Assembly: GCF_004366815.1 (NCBI RefSeq)
Contig: NZ_SORI01000003.1
Span: 62,001 to 126,000, forward strand
Length of the DNA: 64,000 nt
Direction: 5' to 3'
DNA from: Aminivibrio pyruvatiphilus
GTDB taxonomy: Bacteria; Synergistota; Synergistia; Synergistales; Aminobacteriaceae
Below the pieces are notes generated by a model. It made no database searches. It saw only the letters and a program-made list of their open reading frames with translations, and was not told the DNA's origin. This document shows, one piece after another, positions 27,079 to 36,128 of the stretch. A program made the position numbers and the translations under genes. Positions within the stretch are counted from its first letter, which is position 1; every line of letters starts with the position of its first letter.

Positions 27079-28127
27079 TCATAACGAAACGGGCCCCCCT
27101 TCCAGGATGGATCCAGGTACTCGTCCCCGTGGGAGCCATTCTGGCGACCCTCGTCCTTTCGGCCGTTCCCATCCTCATCGCCGGAGGGGACCTCTGGCTC
27201 TCCTACACGTCTCTCTTCAGGGGAGCCCTGGGCACCCGGTACAACTTTCTCGAAACCTGCGTGAAGGCCGCTCCCCTGACCTTCACCGGCCTGGCCGTGG
27301 CCTTCGCCTTCCGGGCGAAATTCTGGAACATCGGCGCGGAAGGGCAGCTTCTCGCCGGGGCCATCGCGGCCACATGGGTTGGCATCAGCGCCCCGGCCCT
27401 TCCGAAAGCCGCCGTGCTGATCCTCGTCTGCGCTGCGGGCTTTCTCGCAGGCGGCCTCTGGGCCACCGTCCCGGCCCTTCTGAAGACGAAGTACAGGGTG
27501 GATGACGTGGTCACCACCCTCCTTCTGAACTACGTCATGTGGCACATCATGGGATACCTGCTCTTCGGCCCCCTCCAGATGCCGAACTCGAGCTGGCCCA
27601 GGTCGCCCGCCATAGCGGAGCTGGCCCGGTTCCCCGTGCTCCTGGTCCGCTCCCGGTTCCACCTCGGCATCGTGCTTGCGGTCGCTGCCGTCCTCATTGT
27701 CTGGTTCATCAACTCGAAGACCGTCTTCGGATACCAGTCCCGGGCGGTGGGGGTCAACCCCAGGGCGGCGGCTTTCGGAGGCATTGACGTCAACTCAGTG
27801 ATCATCCGCACCGCCGTCCTTTCCGGCGGGCTCGCGGGAATGGCGGGAGTGGGGGAGGTGGCCGCCATTCACTTCCATCTCCTCATGGACATATCGCCCG
27901 GCTTCGGGTACTCGGGCATCGTCATCGCCATGCTGGGAAGGCTCCATCCCCTGGGAACGGCCCTCGCGGCCTTCTTCTTCAGCGTCATAATCGTCGGGGC
28001 CCAGTCCATGAGCAGGCTCACCGGCGTCCCGACCTACATCGCCGAGGTGATCCAGGGCATGGCCCTCATCGTGATGCTCATCGCCCTCCTCCTCACCGAA
28101 TACCGCATAAAGGCGGTGAAAGACTGA
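27069..28127 (+). CDS. Nucleoside-type ABC transporter permease 1
   Basis: 352 aa, about 9-10 hydrophobic segments. It has the BPD_transp_2 pattern: FWNIGAEGQLLAGAIAATW near residue 90, VDDVVTTLLLNYV, the loop RAVGVNPRAAAFGGIDV, and GFGYSGIVIAMLGRLHPLG. It resembles YufP/NupP. It overlaps the ATPase by 10 bp and the second permease by 1 bp. Confidence 0.92.
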   Translation: MRMIITKRAPLPGWIQVLVPVGAILATLVLSAVPILIAGGDLWLSYTSLFRGALGTRYNFLETCVKAAPLTFTGLAVAFAFRAKFWNIGAEGQLLAGAIAATWVGISAPALPKAAVLILVCAAGFLAGGLWATVPALLKTKYRVDDVVTTLLLNYVMWHIMGYLLFGPLQMPNSSWPRSPAIAELARFPVLLVRSRFHLGIVLAVAAVLIVWFINSKTVFGYQSRAVGVNPRAAAFGGIDVNSVIIRTAVLSGGLAGMAGVGEVAAIHFHLLMDISPGFGYSGIVIAMLGRLHPLGTALAAFFFSVIIVGAQSMSRLTGVPTYIAEVIQGMALIVMLIALLLTEYRIKAVKD

Positions 28128-29071
28128 TGGAACAGGTACTCACCCTCACCTTCATCACCGGCCTCCTCGCCGCCATGATGCGCATGGCCACCCCCATCAT
28201 CTTCGGCACCCTGGGGGAAATTCTCAGCGAGCGGGCAGGCGTCCTGAACCTCGGCATCGAGGGGATCATGCTCATGGGCGCCATGACGGGCTTCCTCACC
28301 ACCCTCAGCACCGGCTCCCTCTGGCTCGGCGTGGCCGCGGCGGCACTGATCGGCGCTCTCCTTGCCCTTTTCATGGCCTTCCTGGCGGTCTACCTCGGGC
28401 TCTCCCAGCATGTCTCCGGCCTCGGCATCACCCTGTTCTCCACCGGGCTGGCCATGTTCATCTACCGGCTCAGCGTGGGATCTCCGGTGAATCCTCCCAC
28501 GGTACGGCCCTTCACCCAGATGGCCATTCCGTTCCTGTCGGAGCTGCCCGTGGTGGGCCCCGCATTTTTCACCCAGTACACCCTGGTCTACTGGGCGTTT
28601 CTTCTCATCCCGGCCCTCTGGATTCTTCTCTACAGGACCACCTGGGGTCTCGCCATCCGCACGGTGGGTGAAAACCCCCTCGCGGCCGATACAGTGGGCA
28701 TCAACGTCAACCTCGTCCGGACCCTCTGCCTGGCGGCCGGGGGGGCCCTCATGGGCATCGGAGGCGCCTTCCTCACCCTCGCCCACCAGAACATGTTCCT
28801 CATCGACGTGGTGGGAGGCAGGGGATGGATCAGCATCGCCATGGTCATCTTCGGCAACTGGGATCCCGTCCGTGGAGCGGCGGGAGCCCTCATCTTCGGC
28901 TTCCTCGACGCCCTGCAGCTCCGCCTCCAGGGACTGGGATTCAACATTCCCTTCCACCTGTTCCTTCTCATCCCCTACCTGATGACGGTCGTCGCCCTTG
29001 TCAGCGTGTCGCGGAGGGCCGCGGCCCCGGCAGGTCTCCTGAAGCCCTACCGGCGGGAAGAAAAAGGCTAG
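28127..29071 (+). CDS. Nucleoside-type ABC transporter permease 2
   Basis: 314 aa. It shows ATPIIFGTLGEILSERAGVLNLGIEGIML near the start, the loop RTVGENPLAADTVGINV and GRGWISIAMVIFGNWDPVRG, as in YufQ/NupQ-type permeases. It begins in the TGATG overlap with permease 1 and completes the importer. Confidence 0.92.
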   Translation: MEQVLTLTFITGLLAAMMRMATPIIFGTLGEILSERAGVLNLGIEGIMLMGAMTGFLTTLSTGSLWLGVAAAALIGALLALFMAFLAVYLGLSQHVSGLGITLFSTGLAMFIYRLSVGSPVNPPTVRPFTQMAIPFLSELPVVGPAFFTQYTLVYWAFLLIPALWILLYRTTWGLAIRTVGENPLAADTVGINVNLVRTLCLAAGGALMGIGGAFLTLAHQNMFLIDVVGGRGWISIAMVIFGNWDPVRGAAGALIFGFLDALQLRLQGLGFNIPFHLFLLIPYLMTVVALVSVSRRAAAPAGLLKPYRREEKG

Positions 29072-29074
29072 AGA

Positions 29075-29094
29075 CTTTCTCCCCGGGGAGAAAG
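29075..29094. repeat. 20-bp perfect palindrome between importer and hydroxylase genes
   Basis: CTTTCTCCCCGGGGAGAAAG occupies the start of the 52-bp gap between permease 2 and the molybdenum hydroxylase gene. It has no loop and no U run. It could be an operator for an internal promoter or an mRNA processing stem. Confidence 0.6.
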
Positions 29095-29123
29095 AGAATT
29101 ATCGACAGACGGGAGAGTGCAGC

Positions 29124-31451
29124 ATGACGCAGCGATATGTCGGAAAAAGCGTCCAGAGAGTGGACGCGGTGAAAAAAGCGACCGGCGAGGCCTGTTTCGT
29201 GGCCGACATTACCCTTCCCCGGATGCTCCGCGCCAGGGTCGTCAGGGCGGGCATCCCCCACGGAAAAATCCTTTCCGTCGACACCTCGGCGGCGGAGGCC
29301 ATGCCCGGAGTGAAGAAGGTCGTCACGGGACAGGGATGCTCCATGCTCTTCGGCACATGCCTCTGGGACCAGCCTCCCCTGGCGGTGGACAAGGTGCGCC
29401 ATGCGGGCGAGCCGGTGGCGGTGGTGCTGGCGGAAACGGAAAACCAGGCCGAAGCGGCGGCGAAGGCAGTGACGATCGAATATGAAAAGCTTCCCTTCGT
29501 CCTCGACCCCGTGGAGGCCGCCGCGCCGGGGGCGCCTCTGATCCATGAAAAAAACGGCTCCTACCGCAGGGTGGAGTACGTGGTCCATCCCGTTCCCGGA
29601 ACCAACATCTTCCACCATTACAAGCTCCGCAAGGGAGAGAGCGAAAAAGGCTTCGCCGAAGCGGATGTCACCGTGGAGGACGAGTTCGAATTTCCCATCT
29701 CGAGCCATGCCGCCATCGAGCCCCACGGGGCGGTGTGCAGGTTCGGCGCCGACGGGAGTATCGAGATCTGGGCTTCCAACCAGGCCCCCTTCGTCCTCCG
29801 GGACGTGCTGGCCGACATGTTCAAAATCCCTGCCGCGAAGGTCCGGGTCCACATTCCCTACCTCGGGGGCGGCTTCGGCGGCAAGTCCGACGTCTCCATC
29901 GAGCCCATGGTGGCCTACGCGGCCAGCTTCGTCCCGGGATACGCCGTGAAGCTCGTCCTCACCAGGAAGGAAGTCATCACCGGCTCCCTGGTGGGCCGAG
30001 GCATGAAGGGGAACATGAAGATCGGGGCGAAGAAGGACGGCACCTTCACGGCGCTGAAGGCCGAGATGTACTTTGCCGACGGGGCCTACGGCGACACCGG
30101 ATGGCCCGTGGATACCGTGGCGGGACACAACTGCACCGGCCCCTACGAGTTTCCCCACGTCACGGTGGACGTGTACGGAATGTACACCAACACCCCCAAC
30201 GTGGGAGCCTACCGGGGATACGGGCACCCGGAAGGGCAGCTCATGTCGAGCCGCCTCCTGGACATGCTGGCGCGGAAGCTCGGCATGACTCCCGGCGAGC
30301 TCATGCGGAAGAACTTCCTGTCCGAAGGACGGCAGAACGCCCTGGGCCAGGTGATAAAGAAGAGCCACGGCGACCTTCCGGGATGCCTCGCCGCCGTGGA
30401 GAAGGCCCTGGACGAAACGCCCCTCCCCGACAGCGACGAGCGGTTCCTCTACGGCAGGGGAATCGCCTCCATGATGAAATCCCCCAAGATGTCCTCCAAC
30501 GCGGCCTCCACATGCACAGTGCAGATCAACGCCGACGGCTGCGCCTTCGTAAACCTTTCGGGGATCGAGATGGGCCAGGGAGTCCAGACCGTCTTCGCCC
30601 AGATGGCGGCGGAGGCACTGCAGATCCCCTTCGAGAAGGTGAAGACCTACTCGGAGGTGGACACCCAGTTCTCCCCCTGGGAGTGGCAGACCGTGGCCTC
30701 CATGCAGACCTACAGGGGCGGCCGGGCCATCCAGGACGCCTGCGGGCAGATCATCGCCATCGCCAGGGAAACGGCATCGAAGGCCTGGAACTGCTCCCCG
30801 TCCCTGGTAGTTTACAGGGACGGAGAATGCGTCCATCCCAATACGGGCGAGGTCCTCTCCCTGGCGAACCTGGCCAGGGGGTACATGGCTCCCGACTGCC
30901 TCACCATAGGAGCTCCCCTGACAGCCACGGGCTGGTACCGGGTTCCCGGGCTCGTGGAGCCCGACCCGGAAACGGGCATGGGCAACGCGGCGGGCAGCTG
31001 GACCTTCGGAAGCCAGGGCTGCACCCTCAGGGTGGACCGGCAGACCGGGGAAGTGAAGATCCTCCACTTCGCCTCGGCCTTTGACGTGGGGAAGGCGATC
31101 AACCCCGCCACCGCAAGGGGACAGGTCACCGGCGGCGTGGTCCAGGGCATGGGCGCGGCCCTCATGGAAAAAATCCTCTTTACCGCCGACGGCGCGGCAA
31201 AGAACGTCAACTTCCCGGCCTACAAAATACCGAGGCTGAAGGACGCCCCGGAGAAACAGACCGTGGAGCTGCTGGAGACACCCAACCCCGAGGGACCCTG
31301 GAGCGCAAAGCCCATGGCGGAACACCCCATCGTGGCGGTGGCCCCCGTGATCCTCAACGCCCTCCGGGACGCCACGGGAGTGGAATTCACATCTCTTCCG
31401 GTGACACCGGACACAATACTCGAAGCCCTCAGGGCAAAGGAGGCCCGGTAA
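29124..31451 (+). CDS. Xanthine-dehydrogenase-family molybdenum-binding subunit
   Basis: 775 aa. Molybdopterin-binding and active-site blocks are in order: HAAIEPHGAVC (residues 193-203), PYLGGGFGGKSD near 250, VGAYRGYGHPEGQ near 360, EMGQGVQTVFAQM near 480 and KPMAEHPIVAVAP near 735, where Glu of the last block corresponds to the catalytic Glu of xanthine dehydrogenase. It should hydroxylate a purine or other N-heterocycle using water. ATG at 29124 follows GGGAGAG at a usable distance. It is directly followed by the [2Fe-2S] subunit, 1 bp away. The FAD subunit normally found with these two is absent from the window. Confidence 0.9.
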   Translation: MTQRYVGKSVQRVDAVKKATGEACFVADITLPRMLRARVVRAGIPHGKILSVDTSAAEAMPGVKKVVTGQGCSMLFGTCLWDQPPLAVDKVRHAGEPVAVVLAETENQAEAAAKAVTIEYEKLPFVLDPVEAAAPGAPLIHEKNGSYRRVEYVVHPVPGTNIFHHYKLRKGESEKGFAEADVTVEDEFEFPISSHAAIEPHGAVCRFGADGSIEIWASNQAPFVLRDVLADMFKIPAAKVRVHIPYLGGGFGGKSDVSIEPMVAYAASFVPGYAVKLVLTRKEVITGSLVGRGMKGNMKIGAKKDGTFTALKAEMYFADGAYGDTGWPVDTVAGHNCTGPYEFPHVTVDVYGMYTNTPNVGAYRGYGHPEGQLMSSRLLDMLARKLGMTPGELMRKNFLSEGRQNALGQVIKKSHGDLPGCLAAVEKALDETPLPDSDERFLYGRGIASMMKSPKMSSNAASTCTVQINADGCAFVNLSGIEMGQGVQTVFAQMAAEALQIPFEKVKTYSEVDTQFSPWEWQTVASMQTYRGGRAIQDACGQIIAIARETASKAWNCSPSLVVYRDGECVHPNTGEVLSLANLARGYMAPDCLTIGAPLTATGWYRVPGLVEPDPETGMGNAAGSWTFGSQGCTLRVDRQTGEVKILHFASAFDVGKAINPATARGQVTGGVVQGMGAALMEKILFTADGAAKNVNFPAYKIPRLKDAPEKQTVELLETPNPEGPWSAKPMAEHPIVAVAPVILNALRDATGVEFTSLPVTPDTILEALRAKEAR

Positions 31452-31452
31452 C

Positions 31453-31923
31453 ATGCCTGTCCTCAACTTCACCGTCAACGGCGTTCCCAGGACCGTCCAT
31501 CTCGAGGAAGGGAGGGTGATGCTCTCCTCCGTGCTCCGGGACTGTCTCGGCCTCACGGGAACAAAGGTCGGCTGCGGCACGGGGCAGTGCGGTTCCTGCA
31601 CGGTGGTTCTGAACGGCAGCGCGGTGACAAGCTGCACCGTTCCGGCGGAAAAGTGCGAGGGCGCCGACGTGCTCACCATCGAGGCCCTTGCCGAGGGAGG
31701 CGTGCTTCACCCCATCCAGCAGGCCTTCGTGGACGCCGGGGCGATCCAGTGCGGCTTCTGCACCCCCGGCCTCATCATGCGGCTGTACGCCCTCCTCACA
31801 GTGAACCCGGACGCCACGGACGACATCCTTGTGGAAGAGATCAACAGGCACCTCTGCCGCTGCACGGGGTACGAGGCCATCCTCGCCGCCGCACGGCTTG
31901 CCCGGGAGAGAATGAAGAAATAA
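31453..31923 (+). CDS. [2Fe-2S] subunit of the molybdenum hydroxylase
   Basis: 156 aa. It has a plant-type ferredoxin domain with KVGCGTGQCGSCTV and SCTV (first cluster), then an alpha-helical domain with CGFCTPGL and CRCTGYE (second cluster). It passes electrons from the Mo site to an acceptor. It follows the large subunit by 1 bp (overlapping signals), so the two are made together. The natural acceptor is unclear because no FAD subunit is encoded next to it. Confidence 0.93.
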   Translation: MPVLNFTVNGVPRTVHLEEGRVMLSSVLRDCLGLTGTKVGCGTGQCGSCTVVLNGSAVTSCTVPAEKCEGADVLTIEALAEGGVLHPIQQAFVDAGAIQCGFCTPGLIMRLYALLTVNPDATDDILVEEINRHLCRCTGYEAILAAARLARERMKK

Positions 31924-31928
31924 CGCGA

Positions 31929-31949
31929 GGGAGGGGCTCCGCCCCTCCC
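31929..31949. repeat. Intercistronic hairpin
   Basis: GGGAGGGGC (31929-31937) and GCCCCTCCC (31941-31949) form a 9-bp stem with a 3-nt loop. No U run follows, so it is more likely an mRNA stability element than a terminator. Confidence 0.5.
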
Positions 31950-31972
31950 CGAAAAGAAAGGAGAATGAAATT

Positions 31973-33181
31973 ATGGCTTTCAGTCTTCTGGTCAAAAACG
32001 CCCGGACCCGGTTTTCCGGCGGAAAGCTCCTGTCCATCGGCATCGAGGGCGAAAAAATCGCCGCTGTCGGCGAAAACCTTCCCGAGGGCGGAGCGGCGCA
32101 GGTCATCGACGCCGAAGGCAGGCTCGTCACCGAGTCCTTCGTGAACGGCCATCTTCATCTCTGCAAAGTCTACACCCTCGAGATGGTGGGGCAGGATGCC
32201 CTTTCCTCCTACCACGGCGGCTCCATGGGGGGCGCCATGACAGCCATCGAGCAGGCTTCCAGGGTAAAGGACAATTACGATGAAAAATGGATCATCGAAA
32301 ACGTCCGCAAGGCCTGCCGCCTGGCCCAGAAGTACGGCAACACCCACATCCGCGCCTTCGCCGACACGGACACCAAGGCGAAGCTGGAGGGCGTCAAGGC
32401 CCTGATCAAGGCCAGGGAGGAGTTCAGGGACATCGTGGACCTCCAGGTGGTGGCCTTCCCCCAGGACGGCGTGGTGCGCGATCCCGGCGCCGAGGATTAC
32501 ATCCGGAAGGCCCTGGAGCTGGGAGCGGACGTGGTGGGCGGCATTCCCTGGATCGAGTACACCGATGCCGACATGCAGGAGCATATCGACAGGATGTTCG
32601 CCCTGGCGAAGGAGTTCAACAGGGATGTCTCCATGCTCATCGACGACGCCGGCGACCCGGGCCTCAGGTCCCTGGAGATGCTGGCGGTGAAGACGCTGAA
32701 GGAAGGCTGGCAGGGACGGGTCACGGCCCAGCACTGCAGGGCCATGGCCATGTACCGGGAGCCCTACTTCCGCAAGATCCTGGCCCTGCTCCAGAAGGCC
32801 TCCATCGGCCTGGTGAGCGATCCCCAGACCGGCCCCCTCCATGCCCGGGTCCGGGACCTCTACGACTCCGGCGTGGCCGTCGCCCTCGGCCAGGACGACA
32901 TCGCCGACGCCTACTACCCCTTCGGCAGGAACAACATGCTCGAAGTGGCCTTCCTGGCGGTCCACCTGCTGTGGATGACCACCTTCAGCGACATGGAGAT
33001 TATCTACGACCTCATCACCACCAACGCGGCGAAGGCCATGGGCATCAGGGGACACGTCCTCGAGCCCGGCGGGAACGCCGACCTGGTGGTGCTGAACGCC
33101 GGCGACGTTTACCACGCCATCTGGGAGCACGAGGCCCCCTTCAGGGTCATCCGGAAGGGAAAGGACGTCACCCTGCAATAA
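31973..33181 (+). CDS. CodA-like amidohydrolase with altered metal site
   Basis: 402 aa. It is related to cytosine deaminase: NGHLHLCKVY (His60, His62), VVAFPQDGVV, a TAQHCRAM block (His254) and LGQDDIADAYYPFG (Asp308). It differs at two key places compared with CodA: the HCDE motif is replaced by LIDD (residues 222-225) and GHDD by GQDD. One metal/active-site His and the catalytic Glu are therefore changed. It may bind metal differently, act on a different substrate, or belong to a separate, less-known CodA-like clade. It is the last gene of the importer-hydroxylase run, which suggests a role in the same heterocycle pathway. ATG at 31973 follows AAAGGAG. Confidence 0.85.
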   Translation: MAFSLLVKNARTRFSGGKLLSIGIEGEKIAAVGENLPEGGAAQVIDAEGRLVTESFVNGHLHLCKVYTLEMVGQDALSSYHGGSMGGAMTAIEQASRVKDNYDEKWIIENVRKACRLAQKYGNTHIRAFADTDTKAKLEGVKALIKAREEFRDIVDLQVVAFPQDGVVRDPGAEDYIRKALELGADVVGGIPWIEYTDADMQEHIDRMFALAKEFNRDVSMLIDDAGDPGLRSLEMLAVKTLKEGWQGRVTAQHCRAMAMYREPYFRKILALLQKASIGLVSDPQTGPLHARVRDLYDSGVAVALGQDDIADAYYPFGRNNMLEVAFLAVHLLWMTTFSDMEIIYDLITTNAAKAMGIRGHVLEPGGNADLVVLNAGDVYHAIWEHEAPFRVIRKGKDVTLQ

Positions 33182-33195
33182 CCCCCCGAAGCACG

Positions 33196-33229
33196 GCATC
33201 CCCCTCCCGAAGGAGGGGGATGCTTTTTT
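33196..33229 (+). terminator. Terminator of the importer-hydroxylase operon
   Basis: GCATCCCCCTCC (33196-33207) and GGAGGGGGATGC (33212-33223) form a perfect 12-bp stem followed by TTTTTT. It is the end of the rightward run that begins at 24.4 kb. Confidence 0.92.
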
Positions 33230-33231
33230 CT

Positions 33232-34413
33232 TCAAATAAACGAAACGGTGACTTCCTTCAGGTATTTTTCCTCCAGGGTGCGGACGATGGTCCGGATGAT
33301 GTTCCGGCGCATTTCCAGCTCCACCGGCAGGGTGGGGTCCTGGTGGGCCTCGTTCACCCTCGTCCCCACCACAAAGGAAATCCGGTCGCTCTCCAGCAGC
33401 AGGGAGGCCAGCCTCGCCGCCGAGTTCTTCTCCCGGACGATCTCCTTTCCGTCCAGAATCCTGGACACCAGGGTCAGGGTGAGGATCCCCTCGGTGATGA
33501 GGTCCACCCCGTCCATGGAGGACAGGGGCGGCATTCCCCCCCGGGCCGTGGCGAGGTCCGTCACAAGAGGGCGTCCCAGCTCCCTGGCCACGATTTCGGC
33601 GGTGGTGCCGCCGCAGATGGCCTTCCGTCCAGGGAATTTCCCGAGCATTTCGGCGTACTCCCTGTCCCGTTGCCCGTCGAAGGGAGGGCCTGAAAGCACC
33701 AGGAGCTTCCGGGGCGACCGGAAATACATGACGGCGCAGGTCACGTCGTCACCGGCATGCTCATGGGGCTCCCTGACCAGTGCCTCGGAGACGATGCGCC
33801 TCGACAGCTCCCGGGAAGAGAGCCCGGGCCTGTCTCGAAGCAGACGCAGGATATAGTCCGTGCATTTTTCCTCCCCCCACCCCGTGGGGTTCGCCCAGGA
33901 TCCCATGCCCGCCTGGGTCACCCCGTCGGAAAACAGGATGATCCTGTCCTCGGGCCGGGCAAAGAATTCGTTCACCGTGATCTTCCGGTCCTTCCACCGA
34001 GACGAGGCCATCTCACGCCTGCCCGGGGTCATCACCCTCCCGCCCCGCACAAGAAGGAAGGGGGGGTTGTCCATCTCGATCACCCGGGTCCAGCCGTGGA
34101 GCACCGCGTCCACGATGGTGAAGGTGGCGTAGCTTATCCCCCGGACTTTGCACACCGGCAGGGCATCCATCATCACCTCGGCGGACCGGAGGATCTCCAT
34201 GTCCCCCTCCATGAAGCGGAGGGCCATGGTGGCCGTCATGGAGGAGAGGATGCTCGCCTTTATCCCGCTCCCAAGGCCGTCGGAGAGCACGGACACCACC
34301 CTGTTCCTCCCCGGGATTTTCCGGGAGAAAAAGCTGTCGCCGCAGACGAACTGCCCCGTCTTCCTCTTCTGGAAAAAGTCCACGTCCAGGAACAGGGGAT
34401 CGGCTGAGTTCAT
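33232..34413 (-). CDS. SpoIIE-family (PPM-type) protein phosphatase
   Basis: 393 aa. The phosphatase part has GDSFFSRKIPGRNRVVSVLSDG (metal Asp in SDGLGSG), FSDGVTQAGMG near residue 170, and HAGDDVTCAVMYF (late metal Asp). The last 150 residues form an extra domain of unclear type (CGGTTAEIVAREL, then MDGVDLITEGILTL). Such phosphatases typically dephosphorylate a STAS-type antagonist. ATG at 34413 overlaps the stop of the hydrogenase-like gene in ATGA, with GGAGG just before it, so synthesis is coupled to that protein. Confidence 0.85.
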   Translation of the reverse strand: MNSADPLFLDVDFFQKRKTGQFVCGDSFFSRKIPGRNRVVSVLSDGLGSGIKASILSSMTATMALRFMEGDMEILRSAEVMMDALPVCKVRGISYATFTIVDAVLHGWTRVIEMDNPPFLLVRGGRVMTPGRREMASSRWKDRKITVNEFFARPEDRIILFSDGVTQAGMGSWANPTGWGEEKCTDYILRLLRDRPGLSSRELSRRIVSEALVREPHEHAGDDVTCAVMYFRSPRKLLVLSGPPFDGQRDREYAEMLGKFPGRKAICGGTTAEIVARELGRPLVTDLATARGGMPPLSSMDGVDLITEGILTLTLVSRILDGKEIVREKNSAARLASLLLESDRISFVVGTRVNEAHQDPTLPVELEMRRNIIRTIVRTLEEKYLKEVTVSFI

Positions 34414-36128
34414 TGGTCCTCCCCCCTGCCGCAGTCGTCGCTCTCCTGCTCGGAATACCCTTCGGCGATGGACCGCAGCAGCATCTCCGTGTCGGCCATG
34501 TGCTCGCCGAGGCGGCAGGCGATCTCCTGGACGGTGAGGACGTTCCTCTCGATGACCTCGGCGGCCCGCTGGGCGATCTTGTCCCGCTTCAGCTCCCTCC
34601 GGGTCACGTCGAGCATCACCGCCCCCACCGTCTCCCCCGGCTCGATGGAGAACAGGGTGATGTCCAGCAGCACGTCCCCTGCCCGGTAATGGTCCAGGTG
34701 GATGTCCTGCCCCTTCTCCAGCACGATCTCGAACAGGTGGGAAAAGGGAAGGATCCGGCTGAGGATGCAGCCCTTCAGCCCCGGCTCCGCCCGGTACACC
34801 AGCATGGCCTGCTCGCCGAAGAGCCGGGCGAACCGTTCGTTGCACTCCACGATGTGGAGGTTCCGGTCCACGATCACCACGCCGGAAGGCATGGTCCGCA
34901 GCAGGGCGTTCGCCTTCTTCTGAGCCTGGTTCCTCATGTGGATCACGCACATCTCCGGTTCCGCCCGGCCGAGGGCCAGGGCCGCCGCAAGCTCCCGGCA
35001 CGTCCCGTAGCCGCACCCCCCGCAGTTTACCTCGTCTTCCGGCCGGTTCTTCCCGACCCGCTTCAGGGCGTTCTTCAGCTCCTCTTCCCCCACTTCCGGG
35101 GTGTCGGACCCCAGGACCAGGAAATGTCCCGGGGCATCGGAAAGGTTGGCATAGGCCTCCACACGGTTCCGGCGCAGCAGTCCCGGCTCCTCCCACGTGC
35201 CGCCGGGACCGTTGATGCACCCGCCGAGACAGGCAAAGCACTCAAGGAACACGGGGGCCCCCAGGCTCTCCGGAGAAAGCCCCCGGAGGTAGCGGCGCAG
35301 GTTCTGCAGTCCGGACACGGTGACAAAGCGGACCTTCCTGTCCACTCCGCTGGCCCGGATCATATCGCTCATGCCGCCCTCCACCGGGTACAGGAAACCG
35401 TCGCCGGAAGGTTCGGGGAAAAACCGGTCCGCCTCCCCCGGAACGCACTTCTCCGGGGCAACTCCTTCCTCCCGGAGCCATCGGCGGAGTTCCCGGAAGG
35501 TAAGGGCCGCGTCGATGGTGTCCACCGACCGGTCGGACTCGTCCTTCCGGGCGATGCACGGCCCGATGAACACCACGGCGCCTTCAGGGTCCACCAGCTC
35601 CTTGAATATCCGGCAGTGGGCCTCCACAGGGGAGGGAACCGTGGAGAGGGTCCCCGCGAGTTCGGGGAGATACTTCTCCACGTAGGACACCACGCTGGGG
35701 CACGTGGTGGAGAGAAAGAGTCCGGGATCGGCGTCCGAAAGGGTCTTCGCCAGGGATTCGCACACCGCCCCTGCCCCGAGGGCCGTTTCCCCCACGCCGG
35801 AAAAGCCCAGGTGCTTCAGGGCGGCCACCAGGCAGGCGGAATCCAGCCCCGGGAACTCACAGGCCCACGTGGGGGCCATGGAGGCGTACACTCTCCGGCC
35901 GGAAGCGATCATGGCCTTCACCCTGGGAAGGTCCAGCCTCGGCTTCACCGCCTGGAAGGGGCAGGCTTCCACGCACAGGCCGCAGGCCACGCACATTTCG
36001 GGAATGACCGCCGCCTGCCCCCTCTCGACCCGGATCGCCTTCACCGGACACTCCCGGATGCACCGGAAGCACCCCTGGCACTCCGAACCGAAGGACACCA
36101 CGTTCGAACAGACCACGGGATCACTCAT
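34410..36128 (-). CDS. Sensory-type [FeFe] hydrogenase with PAS domain (HydS-like)
   Basis: 572 aa. Two [4Fe-4S] ferredoxin motifs lie at Cys17-27 (CQGCFRCIRECP) and Cys46-56 (CVACGLCVEACP). A reduced H-cluster domain follows: TTCPS at 141-145, GPCIARK around Cys191, and ECFACLGGC at Cys297-304. A Cys-rich NCGGCGYGTC lies at 368-377, and a PAS-type sensor at about 410-520 (SGVVIVDRNLHIVECNERF). In catalytic hydrogenases the first motif is TSCCPxW, so the proton-relay Cys is lost here, as in the putatively sensory group C enzymes. It probably senses H2 or redox state and controls the SpoIIE-type phosphatase it overlaps. A ferredoxin-like protein overlaps its start. Confidence 0.85.
   Translation of the reverse strand: MSDPVVCSNVVSFGSECQGCFRCIRECPVKAIRVERGQAAVIPEMCVACGLCVEACPFQAVKPRLDLPRVKAMIASGRRVYASMAPTWACEFPGLDSACLVAALKHLGFSGVGETALGAGAVCESLAKTLSDADPGLFLSTTCPSVVSYVEKYLPELAGTLSTVPSPVEAHCRIFKELVDPEGAVVFIGPCIARKDESDRSVDTIDAALTFRELRRWLREEGVAPEKCVPGEADRFFPEPSGDGFLYPVEGGMSDMIRASGVDRKVRFVTVSGLQNLRRYLRGLSPESLGAPVFLECFACLGGCINGPGGTWEEPGLLRRNRVEAYANLSDAPGHFLVLGSDTPEVGEEELKNALKRVGKNRPEDEVNCGGCGYGTCRELAAALALGRAEPEMCVIHMRNQAQKKANALLRTMPSGVVIVDRNLHIVECNERFARLFGEQAMLVYRAEPGLKGCILSRILPFSHLFEIVLEKGQDIHLDHYRAGDVLLDITLFSIEPGETVGAVMLDVTRRELKRDKIAQRAAEVIERNVLTVQEIACRLGEHMADTEMLLRSIAEGYSEQESDDCGRGEDQ

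Noticed and set aside
29001-31679. An 890-codon open frame opposite the molybdenum hydroxylase
   Set aside because: It is antisense to a protein with all catalytic motifs; the translation is His/Gly/Pro-rich with no recognisable domain.
33232-35241. Apparent 669-residue N-terminally extended SpoIIE-type protein
   Set aside because: The extension is read inside the hydrogenase-like gene in another frame; ATG at 34413 with GGAGG and an ATGA overlap is the start.
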